Of a stretch of DNA of 64,000 nucleotides, positions 11,366-21,756 are shown in pieces. Position 1 is the first letter of the stretch. Every line of letters begins with the position of its first letter. A program made the translations under genes and the position numbers. This DNA comes from Liriodendron chinense (taxonomy: Eukaryota; Streptophyta; Magnoliopsida; Magnoliales; Magnoliaceae), in contig ML058552.1 of NCBI GenBank assembly GCA_003013855.2, forward strand, positions 4,382,082 to 4,446,081, read 5' to 3'. A model generated the notes under the pieces. That model was not told where the DNA came from. It ran no database searches and worked only from the letters and a program-made list of their open reading frames with translations.

Positions 11366-11720
11366 ATATCTTCTTAAAGACATTTGCACAGGTTGTAACA
11401 TTTGAGAAGATTCTGAAGATCCAAAGATCGGACTGATGTCCAAGTGAACCCAACCATGGTTTGGACCCAAGTCAAGAGAAGCAAACACATCAACTTAGTT
11501 GGGTCTATAACCATGCCCCAATCAAAATAGAGAGAATGTTAAGGAGGCCCAAAAAAATATATGATCTTTCTAATAATGAATTAGTATCAGGCAGACTCAG
11601 GCCACTCATTTAAAAGATTCGAAGCGATAGAGAGATCATCAAGAGGCCTTACTTGATGATCTGATTAAAATGGTCATCGTTAAATTAGAATCAAAAGGAC
11701 AAGATATCTTGATGTGATAG
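11366..11720. other. Flank of element B (left side)
   Basis: No feature recognised. The last five bases (GATAG, 11716-11720) are one copy of B's target duplication, so the pre-insertion sequence continued at 56126. Frames here contain several stops. Confidence 0.5.
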
Positions 11721-12048
11721 TGTAGACACCCCACCTTCGGCTACAATGTTGGTAGAGATAGCTGAATGAATGGAGGACCATACCCCCAGATCCCATGTCC
11801 AAACCCAGCCAAACTCACCCTTGTAAGCCCAAATCCATAGCCCAGCTCAAGCCTGAACCCAGTCAACTCACCCCTAAACATCAGTCCAAAAAACCCCCCA
11901 TAAGAAAAACCAGTCAAAAAATACTAAAAAAAAGTGTCAACCTACTGAATCAACTCACCGTGTCAACCCATCTTCTAAACCCAGTCAACTCACTGAGTTC
12001 CAAACTGCAGCCTTGGAGTAGGACCGTACTACTGAACCAAGCGATTTT

Positions 12049-12124
12049 CTGCTTCAGGTTCGGAGGTCATACGCTCCGAACCCGAAGCAGAACGGCCGTA
12101 CGGGCGGCCCCCTGAGGGCCGCCC
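12049..12124 (+). promoter_or_regulatory. Twin GC-rich hairpins upstream of the B LTR TATA box
   Basis: The first is CTGCTTC...GAAGCAG with inner arms GGTTCGGAG/CTCCGAACC (12049-12090), a stem of about 17 pairs with one mismatch. The second is GGGCGGCC...GGGCCGCCC (12102-12124). Both recur in the 3' LTR (from about 54968), with changes mostly confined to loops. They end 35 bases upstream of TATAAATA. Function is inferred from position only. Confidence 0.6.
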
Positions 12125-12158
12125 AAACTTATTTACGGGTTCTGCCACTGCCCGCTGC

Positions 12159-12166
12159 TATAAATA
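12159..12166 (+). promoter_or_regulatory. TATA box of B 5' LTR
   Basis: TATAAATA in a GC-rich setting (GCTGC before, CCCCCTC after), conserved in the 3' LTR at 55079-55086. Confidence 0.75.
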
Positions 12167-13202
12167 CCCCCTCTCCCCTTCACGTTCAACATCCACCTCC
12201 CCTCTCTTCAGCCCGAGAGTTCGAATCTATCTCCACCCTCTTTATCCCATTCCTCCACCAAGGAGAGCCCGAGTGAGAAGAGTATAGCCTTGGTCCAGCC
12301 TAGCCTGACCCTGGTCTAAGTCTCCTAAGCCACCCAAGTCTTGATCCAGCCACTCGAAGCAGACCCTTGCGACACCTCCGTCCATCCAGCTACTCTTTCA
12401 TCAGCATCATCTCATTCGCACCTAGCACGAGTGCAACATTTACTTTTCCTCCAACCCCCCTTCTTATCATGTCACTATAAGCACTTTGATTAATCAAGCA
12501 CACAACATGCATCCCGCATTAAGCACCTGTCAGTTCGAGCGTATGCTCTAGGCTTGCCTGTTAATGGAAACCTGCCCATCAGAAACTCTTACTGTTCAGA
12601 CCTGCATTCCTGCATCTGTCACTACAAGCACTTTGAACATTCAAACACACAACATGCATCCCGAATAGAGCACCTGTTAGTTCGAGCATATGCTCTGGGC
12701 CTGCCTGTTAATGGAAACCTGCCCATCAGAAACTCTTACTGTTCAGACCTACATTCATGCATCATGTCATTCATGAGAATATACGAGGATTAAATCAGAC
12801 TTTCAAGTATTAGTTCGATTATGTGAAGTAGAGACCGTACCTCGGTACAGGCAGTGTGTGGGGTGCTTAACCTCTTCCCACCCTGTAACCGTGATCCCTT
12901 ACCTCGAATCTCTGGCCACAGATCAAAAGGAGTCATTTTAGAGGAAGGAATCTTTGGATCCCCTTCTATAACGTTTCTACGGGGTCTAGCCGACTGTAGA
13001 TTGGAAGTAATTGGCTCGTGGCGATTCTGGTCTTATACAAACTCATCTAAACACATCCACCTTAACACGACAACCGAATAAAGCCCTCGAGAACAAGGCA
13101 AGCCAGTGGCATAAACGGCGATTCGCGTGCACGCACCCCCTCTTCTTTTCCGAAAGGGAAGGGAGAACGTTGGGGAGCGCGGAACGGCGAGCGTCCACAG
13201 AA

Positions 13203-13220
13203 TGACAACTCTGCCGGGGA
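13203..13220 (+). other. Primer-binding site of element B
   Basis: TGACAACTCTGCCGGGGA starts 3 bases after the 5' LTR. It looks like a decayed TGGCGACTCTGCCGGGGA-type site; the tRNA is uncertain. It is clearly different from the tRNA-Asp-type sites of A, C, D and E. Confidence 0.6.
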
Positions 13221-13505
13221 CGAGCTAGTCCCACTAGTCGTGATCTACCTTGAAAAAACGGAATCCCTCCTATACTTGAAAGTCATTAGTCCTCATACAA
13301 TCTCATCTGTATAGCATTCTACCTGAAACAAAAAAAATAGAAAATCTCAAAACCGAAAAAAAGAGTAGAGTATAGTCCTCACCATTGCCCCTTCTCGGGC
13401 TCAACGTATTTGGAAACAGCTTTCCTTCCGCAGCATAATCCGCACTCGGGCTCAACAAGCCATGTCCGACCATGAAGAGGAAACTCACCTCTTCCTGCTC
13501 TCGAG

Positions 13506-15660
13506 ATGGCTAAAGCACAACCTCCAGCGCAACAACCAATTGATAATACGCCAATCATGCAAGAATTGGCACAAGGAATGAGAGCAATGCAAGAAATGCT
13601 CTTGTAATCCATGCAAGCACAAACTACCGCAGTAGCCAACAATCAAGCTGGCCCAGTTCAGCAATCTCAGCAGTCATGCCGGATTCCTCCGGCCTCCAGT
13701 TCGAATCAAGCACAACCATCGGAGTCTGCCCAAGACTACCGACAACATCCATCTCAGCCCTTCGCTATGGGGTATCCTCCTCAGTATCTTCCTGCGACAA
13801 CAAGACCATCTCAGAATGTTCCTGTCGCAGGAACTTCCAGTCAGCTTCCAGTCAATCTTGCAAATACAATCTCAGTAGATTTCAGCATGTCCCTCGCCGA
13901 GGGGACCCCTTTCCTTTCTCAGTATGTCCCCGTCGATGGGACTTTTACTCAATTTTAGCACATCCTCGCCGATGGGATTTCAATTCAATTTCCAGCAGCA
14001 GGGACAGCACTGACGAATGCCCACAATGGGGGTCAGTGTCAAGCCTACATCAATCAGCGGATAGTGGCGAATACCCAACAAGGGGGTCACTTCCCAGCAT
14101 CTCAGCCTCCTACAAACAGGAGCACTTTTCAATTCCAGCACATCCCCGCCGATGAGACTCCAGTTAATTTTCAGCAATCTTCAATTCAGCAAACGCCAGT
14201 TAATTTTCAGCAATCTTCAATCCAGCAAACTCCAGTTAATTTCTAGCAATCTTCAATTCAGTAATCTCCAATTAATTTCCAGCAAGTTCCAGCTCAACCT
14301 TCAGTACAATCTCCAGTTCAATTATAATCCTTTCAAGCACAAGTTCGTCAGAATCCAGTTCAATCATCGAATAAATTTCAGCAACCCGTGGTTGCCTTTC
14401 AACAAGCCCACAAGGTCGAAGACATCGACCACTATACCGAAGAAGAACGTGCCTTACTCTGAGAGGCACCATCGTTCGAACAGATCACCCAGGACTGGAT
14501 GAGTTGCGGGAGCAGTTCCAGATCTTGCAAAATCAGCTTCAACGACAACAAGGAATCGATCTACCTTCGACCAAGTTCCAAGACTTGTGTCCTTTTCCAG
14601 ATGCTCAGATACCTCATAACTTTGAGGCACTAAAATTCAAAAGATATGATGGCAGCGATTGTCCCACAGCACATCTCAAGGCCTTCTGTGGAGAGCTGAG
14701 TGCAATCTCAGGAAATGAAGGGGCCCTCATTCGTTTATTCCAAAAATCTTTGAAGGGCGATGCCCTAAATTGGTACACATCATTGGACTGCCATCACATT
14801 AGGACTTTGGAACAACATTCCCAGGCTTTCGTCGACAGATTCGCGTACAATCTCAACATGGCACCCAGAAGAGCCGACCTCGCAGCTCTCAGACAAATGA
14901 GTGATGAAACGCTATCGGCTTATGTGGGACGTTGGTGAGCTATGGCATCTAGAATGCAGACACCTATCGACGACGAAGAAAAAATCTCTATGATTGCTCA
15001 TTCAACATATCCTGGAATATCTGGATATCTCATTTCGCACCCATATGGGAATTTCTCACAGTTGATCCGCGCTAGAGAGCAAGTCAAAGCAGGAATTCGC
15101 GCCGGGACAATCTCCCCATGGCCTTACAAGCCACTCTAGTTAAAAGGAACAGAGTGAAAGGAAGACCCATCGGATATGGGAATGGAAACCGCAGTGGTTC
15201 TCCTTCCTCACTCGACAGGGGTAAACAACATCAGCACCACTGCTCAGGGTAATCAATATTCTCCCCCATAGGGACGTCAACAGTATCAGTAGAATCATGT
15301 TCAGCATCAACCTCAGGGGTATCAACCACAACCAAATCCTCAACCATAGCCACAACCACCTCGACAGCAGTAGCAGTTCAGGGGGAACGGCCAATACTCA
15401 TATCAGAATAGGTAGAATTACAGGGATCTCAGGAAATTCACTCCTCTCACTCAGCCACTTAGTCAGGTCATGGTTATGCTGGTGCAAAAGCAGTTACTCA
15501 CTCTAATGGCACCCAAGCCTCCTCCAAATCCTCTGCCTCCAACCTACTGAGAAAATGAGTATTGTGCCTACCATCAAGGGCGTGGCCACACCACTGATTG
15601 ATGCATGACTCTAAAGAATGCCATACAAGATCTAATCGACAACTGAAAGATCGTCATCTC
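13506..15660 (+). pseudogene. Element B gag
   Basis: ATG at 13506 (MAKAQPPAQQPIDNTPIMQE) starts a Gln/Pro-rich N-terminal part with stops at about 13605 and 13958. 14140-14340 is a run of about 27-30-base Gln-rich repeats (TPVNFQQSSIQQ). The gag capsid domain is clear at 14504-14938 (PHNFEALKFKRYDGSDCPTA, LKGDALNWYTSLD, FVDRFAYNLN), then one stop at 14936-14938 and continuation to 15139 (ISMIAHSTYPGISGYLI). A zinc-knuckle-like CAYHQGRGHTTD followed by a stop where the final Cys context lies, then LKNAIQDLID (15565-15640), is typical of Tat gag. Several stops and frameshifts make it non-functional. Confidence 0.85.
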
Positions 15661-15743
15661 GATCCCCGGAACTACTCTAGCAGCTTCCACCAATATCCTT
15701 TAGAATCCTCTGCCTCAGCATCCGACAGACCGCACCTCATCTC

Positions 15744-16752
15744 GTGGCCCTTGCTGTCAACAGCATAGAAGAAGGAGAGCGTCTCGACCACTTCTTCTCC
15801 CCTATCCAGTACATTCATGCCTACACTTATGGGCCAACAGATCCTCCTCCGATCCTGCAAGGGGCAAGTCCCTTTCCTCCTTCAGTCTCCGAGCCATTAG
15901 TACTCGAAGGAGCACCTCCATATGATGTACCAGTTGTTCAAGGGGCATCTTACATCTATTCATGTTGGGAGCCGGTCGTCCTGGAAGGAGCACAGTCATA
16001 CATCGAGCCCACATACAAACCTGTCATCTTGCAAGGGAAAATTTCAGCACAGGAACAATCCAATCCGCAATGGAGGGATCATACTCATCAGCAGCAAGAA
16101 CCCATTGTCTTGGAAGGAGCGCCTCCGATCAAGCTAGTCGTATTGCAAGGGGCAAGTCCCGGAGGCGTGTCAATCACGCTACGACAGCTGGGAAGAACAG
16201 AGAAACCCCCTGCCATATCAAGGGGACCAGCATTCATCCCATGGGAGCCTCTCGTTCTAGGAACGGTCAGGCCAGGACCGCGACCTTATGTGATCTATGA
16301 AGACAAGCCTTGATATTATCCCTTTAGCACTGGCAACAATGTAGTCCTTAAGGCAAAAGCTCCATAAAAGGGAGATCCGGTACCCGCACCAGCTTCGTTG
16401 TAAGAAACAGTGGTCTTGGAAAGCAAGGGAGAGGAAAATTATAAAGAAGTCCCGTGGCATTATGCTAGAACGTGCAGAGGTGGGAAACATGAATCCCAAT
16501 GGGCGTTGCATTTGAAGAGATAATTAGAACAGAGGAGATCCCAAAAACGCTCTCTCAGGCCTTGGTAACAAAAATGAAGCTGCATATGATGTGGCAACTC
16601 AGCTCAAGTCAATCCCTGCTCAAATCTCAGTATGGGAGCTACTCTGCACATGTCGCATACACCGAGAAATGTTTGCCAAAACCTTGAGCAATGCTCATGT
16701 CTCCTCTGATATGGCACCTGAAATGATAGCATTGATGATCGGACAACTCTTG
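15744..16752 (+). pseudogene. Element B gag-protease linker with LEGAPP/LQGASP repeats
   Basis: 15744-16313 is open in one frame and opens with VNSIEEGERLD, a motif I associate with the Tat gag-pro boundary. It then carries about eight copies of a short motif alternating as V(L)QGASP and VLEGAPP at intervals of roughly 20-25 residues. Frame shifts follow. From 16576 the sequence encodes YDVATQLKSIPAQISVWELL and later APEMIALMIGQLL, a conserved block just before the Tat protease. The hAT MITE cuts this block after GQLL. The role of the repeats is unknown. Confidence 0.65.
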
Positions 16753-17335
16753 TAGGGCTCTCAATGGAGCGGGTCAGATCCGAGATCCGATTCGCTCCGA
16801 ATCCGTATAATGCAGATTTGGATCTTAAAATAGGTCCGATTAGTTAAATGGACCGGATTTGGATCTTAAAATAGGTCCGATTACTTAATGGACCGGATAT
16901 GGATTCACGGGAACATATCCGAGTTTGATCCGAATCCGATTAGGATCCGACTCATTGTCACCTTACTGTATATGTTATATTCATTCAGGCTATCTTTTTT
17001 ACAAATTATTTTAGGCCATGTCCACCATACCATAGTAAATAGTGGGATTTGCATAATTTTTCTACTAAATTAAATATATTATATTATATATTTTATATCA
17101 TATATTTTTTTAGATTTGTAACGGGGTGGATTTGGACCTAGATCTGACCCGAATCCGATAGTTATATGGATTTTGGATCAGATATGGATCTAACAATTTA
17201 TAAATGGATCGGATATGGATATCACCTTTTGGATCCGAGTTGGATCCGAATCCGATCCGAATCCGTCTATAGATATACGGACTTGGAGCCGGATCCAACT
17301 GGATCCGATCTAGATCCGACCCATTGAGAGCCCTA
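16753..17335. mobile_element. hAT-type MITE (583 bp)
   Basis: Terminal inverted repeats TAGGGCTCTCAATGG at 16753 and its complement ending at 17335, extending imperfectly with GTCGGATC. The flanks carry a perfect 8-bp duplication AACTCTTG (16745-16752 and 17336-17343). Eight-base duplications and a TAGGG start are hallmarks of the hAT superfamily. There is no coding capacity. The interior is rich in variants of GGATCCGAATCCG on both arms. Removing the element and one duplication restores B's frame exactly (GQLL followed by APHAITFTDNE). Confidence 0.93.
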
Positions 17336-18189
17336 AACTCTTGGCTCCGCACGCCATCACCTTCACTGATAATGAGTTGCCACCAGAAGGGCGCAATCAT
17401 GGGCGATCTCTCAACATAGCCTTACGATACAAAGACCTCTGTGTCTCACTGGTTCTTATCAACAACGGCTCAAGCTTAAACGTCTGCCCACTCAAGACTG
17501 CGAAACGTCTGGGAATTATTCCCTCTTCATTTCGACCCAGCACCATATACGTCAGAGCATTCGACAACACCCGCCGATCAGTGGAAGGGGAAGTCGACAT
17601 AGAAGTACAGATAGGTCCGAAAATCTTCACTATCACATTCCAAATCCTGGATATATCAGCCTCTTTCAACATGTTGCTCGGACGGCCTTGGCTGCACAAG
17701 GTTGGAGCTGTGCCATCAACCCTGCATCAACGGGTGAAATACATCTGTGAAAATGAAGTGATCTCTATCCATGTAGAGAAGGAGCTCATCATTCCTTCCA
17801 ATGCGGCTGCCACTGAACCAGATATCCCTGTCATTGATATCCAACACTCTGAGGAAGACGTCCCGTTTCATAGTTTCGAGTTCGAGACTATGAACGCTAT
17901 TGCCAACCCGGAACCGATAAGGGTGGATCGTGTCTTTTCACCAGCAGAACGTCTGAGCCTCAAATATCAAATGAAGAACCATTTCAAATCCAGAAAGATA
18001 CCACTGGTATATAATCAATGCAAATGGGGACTCGGGTATAGGGCAATCTTCATGGACAAAAGAAAGAAGAAGTTCTGTTGCTCTCCCATTCCATTCATCA
18101 GGCCAGGAGAACCTTGCAAAGATCCAAGAGGGAATCAACTAACTGCACTACACAAAGGCCTCCCGATGAGCCTAGCTTGGGCCACGTGA
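17336..18189 (+). pseudogene. Element B aspartic protease and start of pol linker
   Basis: An open frame continues from the interrupted block: APHAITFTDNELPPEGRNHG, SLNIALRYKDLCVSLVL, then the retropepsin box reading INNGSSLNVCP. Tat elements have IDNGSSLNV here, so the catalytic Asp is an Asn (AAC at about 17464). The flap and second half follow (DNTRRSVEGEVDIEVQIGP, FNMLLGRPWLHKVGAVPSTL). After residue 170 comes the region before the RT (EDVPFHSFEFETMNAIANPE, ...MKNHFKSRKIPLVYNQCKWG, GLGY). The stop at 18187 ends the frame. The Asn change should abolish proteolysis. Confidence 0.85.
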
Positions 18190-19009
18190 CCCCCCATTCG
18201 ATGAGACCAGATTCTTGAACCATCTAAGCCTCCGGAAGAAGAAGAAGAGGATGAAGATGAAGAAGGAAGTCAAATACAACAGCTTCAGGACCAGGGTACT
18301 CTGATACCTGCTCCCAACCAGGGGCACAACCTGCCCACTTCAAATCCTGCCAACTAGGGGCACAATCTGTCCACTTCAGCATCAATCAACCAGGGGTAGA
18401 ACTTGCCCATCTCAACATCAATCAGCAAGGGGCACGACCCGCCCACCTTTACAAAATCAACATCATCAATCATCAGCCAGGAGCAGAAGCAGCCCATCCA
18501 TTCGATAAAAAAAGGGAAATGGGCAGCCCTGGATTGGTCCGATGTCCAGATCCCAAACTCATGTCTCGTTGTGGAATCAGGCGAACTGCAATGTGAGGTA
18601 AGTGATCCAGGAGGGACTGAGTACGACTCAGATCTCGAACCCAACCAGTGAGAAATCATGGTCATTGGGCCAAACTGTGAGTCTTCGCCCAAATCATCAA
18701 CCCCCACCTCTTCAAGGGAAGGAGTGTGGGGTTCCTAAATGGTAATCTGCTCCCCTAACTTCTGAATCAGCCAGAGAGTCACCTGAGGGCTCTGGCTTAA
18801 AAAAAATGCCGTTTTAAGCAGCGAGCGGAACTTTGGGACAAGCTGGGATCAATCATGGTCTGCAATGCCCACTTGTTCAAAGTCCCGAGAATTTCGAAAA
18901 TCCAAAAAAATGAAAAACTTTCAAAAACAAAAAATATCTAGCATTTCAATTCTAGAAAATTCTCAAAAATAAAAAAAAATTATTTTCTTGCATTCAATAA
19001 TGTGCCAAG
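18190..19009 (+). other. Protease-RT spacer of B with NQGHNLPTS repeats and a candidate intron
   Basis: 18230-18260 encodes a Glu/Asp run. 18305-18500 holds about five imperfect repeats of roughly 40 bases encoding variants of NQGHNLPTS. 18742-19009 is AT-rich and stop-rich, starts GTAATC and ends GTGCCAAG. It separates the acidic spacer from the RT leader (SSKESHEFEVESYDFDIEL from 19010). Ogre elements are known to splice an intron between protease and RT, and this block lies in that place. Confidence 0.5.
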
Positions 19010-20858
19010 TTCGTCTAAAGAGTCGCATGAGTTTGAAGTCGAATCATATGATTTTGATATCGAATTAGACTTTGAGCTCATGGGTTTGGACGAAGCTCGG
19101 GATGAGGAGATGATGATCCGGCTCCCGAACTAAAGGATCTCCTCAAAAAGTTCGAATCTAAAGCCAATGTCTTAGCCGATGATTTTGATATACTAAACTT
19201 AGGGACACCTGAGATCCCTAGGGAAGTACGCATTGAAAAATCGTTGCCACCAGAGATGAAGCAGAGAATGATAGAGTTCCTAGCTCTGAGGTTGTCCAAC
19301 TTTGCGTTCTCATATGAAGACATGCCGAGGCTCGATGAAGAGCTTGTTATACACCATCTGCCAACCAAGCCAGATATGAAGCCAGTAAAGTAGAAACTTC
19401 GAAGAATGAAGCTAGACTGGGCTCTGAAAGTTCGAGATGAAGTCATCAAGCAGTACAATGCGGAATTCTTGGTAGTCTCCAACTACCCTGAATGGCTCGC
19501 CAACATCGTACTAGTACCAAAGAAGGATGGCAAGGTTCGAATGTGCATCGACTTCTGAGATCTCAACAAAGCCAATCCTAAAGATGACTTCTCTTTGCCT
19601 CATATCGACACTCTAGTCGACAACACTACTAGGTACAAGATCTTCCCATTCATGGACGGGTTCTCAGGTTACAATCGGATCAAGATGGCCATCAAGATCG
19701 CGAGAAGACATCATTCATCACTCCCTAGGGAACCTTCTGTTATAGGGTAATGCCGTTCGGTTTGAAGAACGCAGGAGCAACATATCAGCGAGCAATGAAA
19801 GCATTATTCCACGATATGATGAACAAAGAGCTTGAAGTATATATGGACGATATGATCGTCAAATCTTGCACAATTGAAGGACACTTTGAAGATCTGAAGA
19901 AGTTATTCAACAGATTAGAAAAGTACAAGCTCCACCTCAACCCTCAGAAATGTGTCTTCGGTGCAATGGGAGGCAAGCTCCTTGGCTTTATGGTGAGCAA
20001 GGATGGCATTAAGGTCGACAAGCAATCATCGAGATGCCCCCTCCTAGAACAGAGAAAGAAATTCGTGGCTTCCTCGGCAGAATTCAATACATCAGTCGTT
20101 TCATCGCACAACTCACACCTTTCTGTGAACCCATATTCAAGCTCCTTCGGAAGAACATTCCAAAAGAATGGAATGACGATTGCCAAGTCTCTTTCGACCG
20201 CATCAAAAAGTATCTCATGAATCCTCCAGTTCTAGTGCCGCCCGCTCCCGGACGACCATTATTGTTATACATCTCAGTAGCAGCAAAAGCCATTGGCTAT
20301 GTTCTCGGCCAGCACGATGAGACCGAAAAAAAGGAACAAGCAATATACTATTTGAGCCGAAAGTTCACCGACTACGAGACTAGGTATTCCCCGATCGGGA
20401 AGACTTGCCCCACCCTAGTCTGGGCAACTCAGCGACTCCGTCAATACATGATTGCGTTCCCTATTCTCCTACTTGCTCACATGGATCCGCTCAAGTACCT
20501 GTTCGAGAAACCAGCACTCACTGGAAGGATAGCTAAATGGCAGCTACTCCTTTCTAAATTCGACATCACCTATGTCACTCAGAAGGTAATCAAGGGGCAG
20601 GCCCTCGCCGATCATTTTGCTGCTCATTCTCTCCTGGATATCAACCGCTCAAGACATTCTTTCCTGATGAAGACCTCTTCCTTATCGAAAATGAAGAAAA
20701 GAAGAAGAAAGATGAGTGAACGTTATTCTTCGACGGCGCAGCAAATGTTAAAGGGAGTGGTATCGGAGCAATCCTCTACTCTCCAGATGATGTCCCTATT
20801 CCTATCTCAAGGCGTATAGCATTCGAGTGCACCAACAATATGGCAGAGTATGAAGCAT
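19010..20858 (+). pseudogene. Element B reverse transcriptase, RNase H and start of the second RNase H
   Basis: The RT begins with an acidic leader and RDEVIKQYNAEFLVVSNYPE, IVLVPKKDGKVRMCIDF, then a stop where Tat has an Arg codon (CGA-to-TGA, about 19557). HIDTLVDNTTRYKIFPFMDG and GYNRIKMA follow. A frameshift near 19735 leads to MPFGLKNAGATYQRAMKALF and the intact catalytic YMDD at about 19840-19851. Another frameshift near 20020 joins TEKEIRGFLGRIQYISRFIA, the connection, and RNase H (LLLYISVAAKAIGYVLGQHD, where the usual Asp at the first catalytic position is absent). From 20715 a second RNase H starts (FFDGAANVKGSGIGAIL, FECTNNMAEYEACL), the archaeal-type domain specific to Tat. It breaks off at 20859. 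Confidence 0.88.
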
Positions 20859-21596
20859 GTCTCCTCATCAGACAACCTCTGATCGGCAGCCGATCTCCTC
20901 GACATCGTCTCATAATGATACCAAAGTGTAGAGATCTCAAACAGCAAGTGGCCATGAGTGGCCAAGAGGAAACCAGGATCGATGAATGGGTGCTCTTTAA
21001 AGGGCTCATATGAACCAGATGAAGAGTCGGCATCTCCAAGAATATCCTGCTCATCCTCATCGGCGGTCTGGTGCCAGCAAGGGATGCATCGATACAGAGA
21101 CGGCTCAGCAACCCAGTGCTGGTATGGGGCGGTCGCCATCGAAAAAGTTCGCAGCTCAAAACCAAGCAAATCAGTAGTCAAGTAACTCGCCCAGGATCCA
21201 TCAATTCGAGACCTAAAGTCAGATGATCTAGACGGAAATGATCGACGCCCGATACCCGTAAAAGCAAAAAGAGGAACATTCTGCTCATACCCAAACTGCT
21301 ACACGAACCGGGTAGGATGATAAAAAAAAAAGTAAGAACGAAAGCCTACCAGCATCAGAGGAAGGCGGTGCGCATCGCAAAGCACTGGAGGAATTGAAAG
21401 CCAAGATACTCCGGTTACTTGTAAGGTCAGTGCTTCAAGTCGCTTGTAAGCCGCTATATTCCCGAGTGAGTAGGATCGGCATATGCCTTCTTTGAGGTAC
21501 TATACAGCGTACTCCAGACCCGCTACCCACGATCCTTTATCATGTTCTTGTCAGTTACTTTCTGCGAGGGTATCGGTCTGGACTAGTGTTCTTCCT
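20859..21596 (+). repeat. Copy of the antisense ORF inserted in the second RNase H
   Basis: 20859-21412 matches 24353-24905 in direct orientation with only two differences seen (C/T at about 21278, and one extra A in the 10-A run near 21320). 21413-21596 matches 24905-25088 as an unreversed complement (see next entry). Together they form one continuous 736-base copy of antisense ORF 1. It takes the place of the part of the second RNase H between ...EYEACL and the EKLIPYH region. Both loci share GTCTCCTC at the left joint. Divergence is far below the roughly 4% between B's LTRs. Confidence 0.95.
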
Positions 21597-21756
21597 GCTC
21601 TTCAACTATGGAATAGTACACATAGAACTTTTGGACTAGCTTCTTAAGTTTCTTTAGTGGAAGAGTATGTACGGATCTCGGTTCTTAGTCAAACGTCTAC
21701 GAGAGCGATGTGAGCGTATTTACGAGCTCTAGAGCTTTCCTCGAAGTCTTACCCTC
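21413..21756 (+). other. 344-base block complemented without reversal
   Basis: Read position by position, 21413-21596 is A-T/G-C swapped relative to 24905-25088 in the same left-to-right order, with no mismatch over 184 bases. 21597-21756 makes no sense as written. Complemented without reversal, it encodes the expected tail of the second RNase H, including NQFADALATLA, and joins in frame at 21757 to LTVKTQDEPAFCLQIEE. Strand inversion in DNA always gives a reverse complement, so this is not a biological inversion. The likely explanation is an error in assembly or file handling. Confidence 0.95.

Larger units (their letters stand above)
11721..13199 (+). repeat. 5' LTR of element B
   Basis: 1479 bp. 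Contains two adjacent GC-rich hairpins (12049-12124), a TATA box (12159-12166) and a roughly 148-bp tandem duplication (about 12470-12765) that is also in the 3' LTR. Most differences from the 3' LTR in the first 200 bases are C/T transitions, as expected after cytosine methylation. Confidence 0.93.

Noticed and set aside
12470..12765. CRISPR-like or satellite array in the B LTR
   Set aside because: Only two units of about 148 bases, present in both LTRs; a simple tandem duplication.
20776..21185. Minus-strand frames resembling a separate gene inside pol of B
   Set aside because: They are the duplicated antisense ORF segment, already explained by the copy of 24353-25088.
21413..21756. Considered as an ordinary inversion or as a divergent spacer
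   Set aside because: A reverse complement does not match 24905-25088; an unreversed complement does perfectly, and the other half restores RNase H in the same way.
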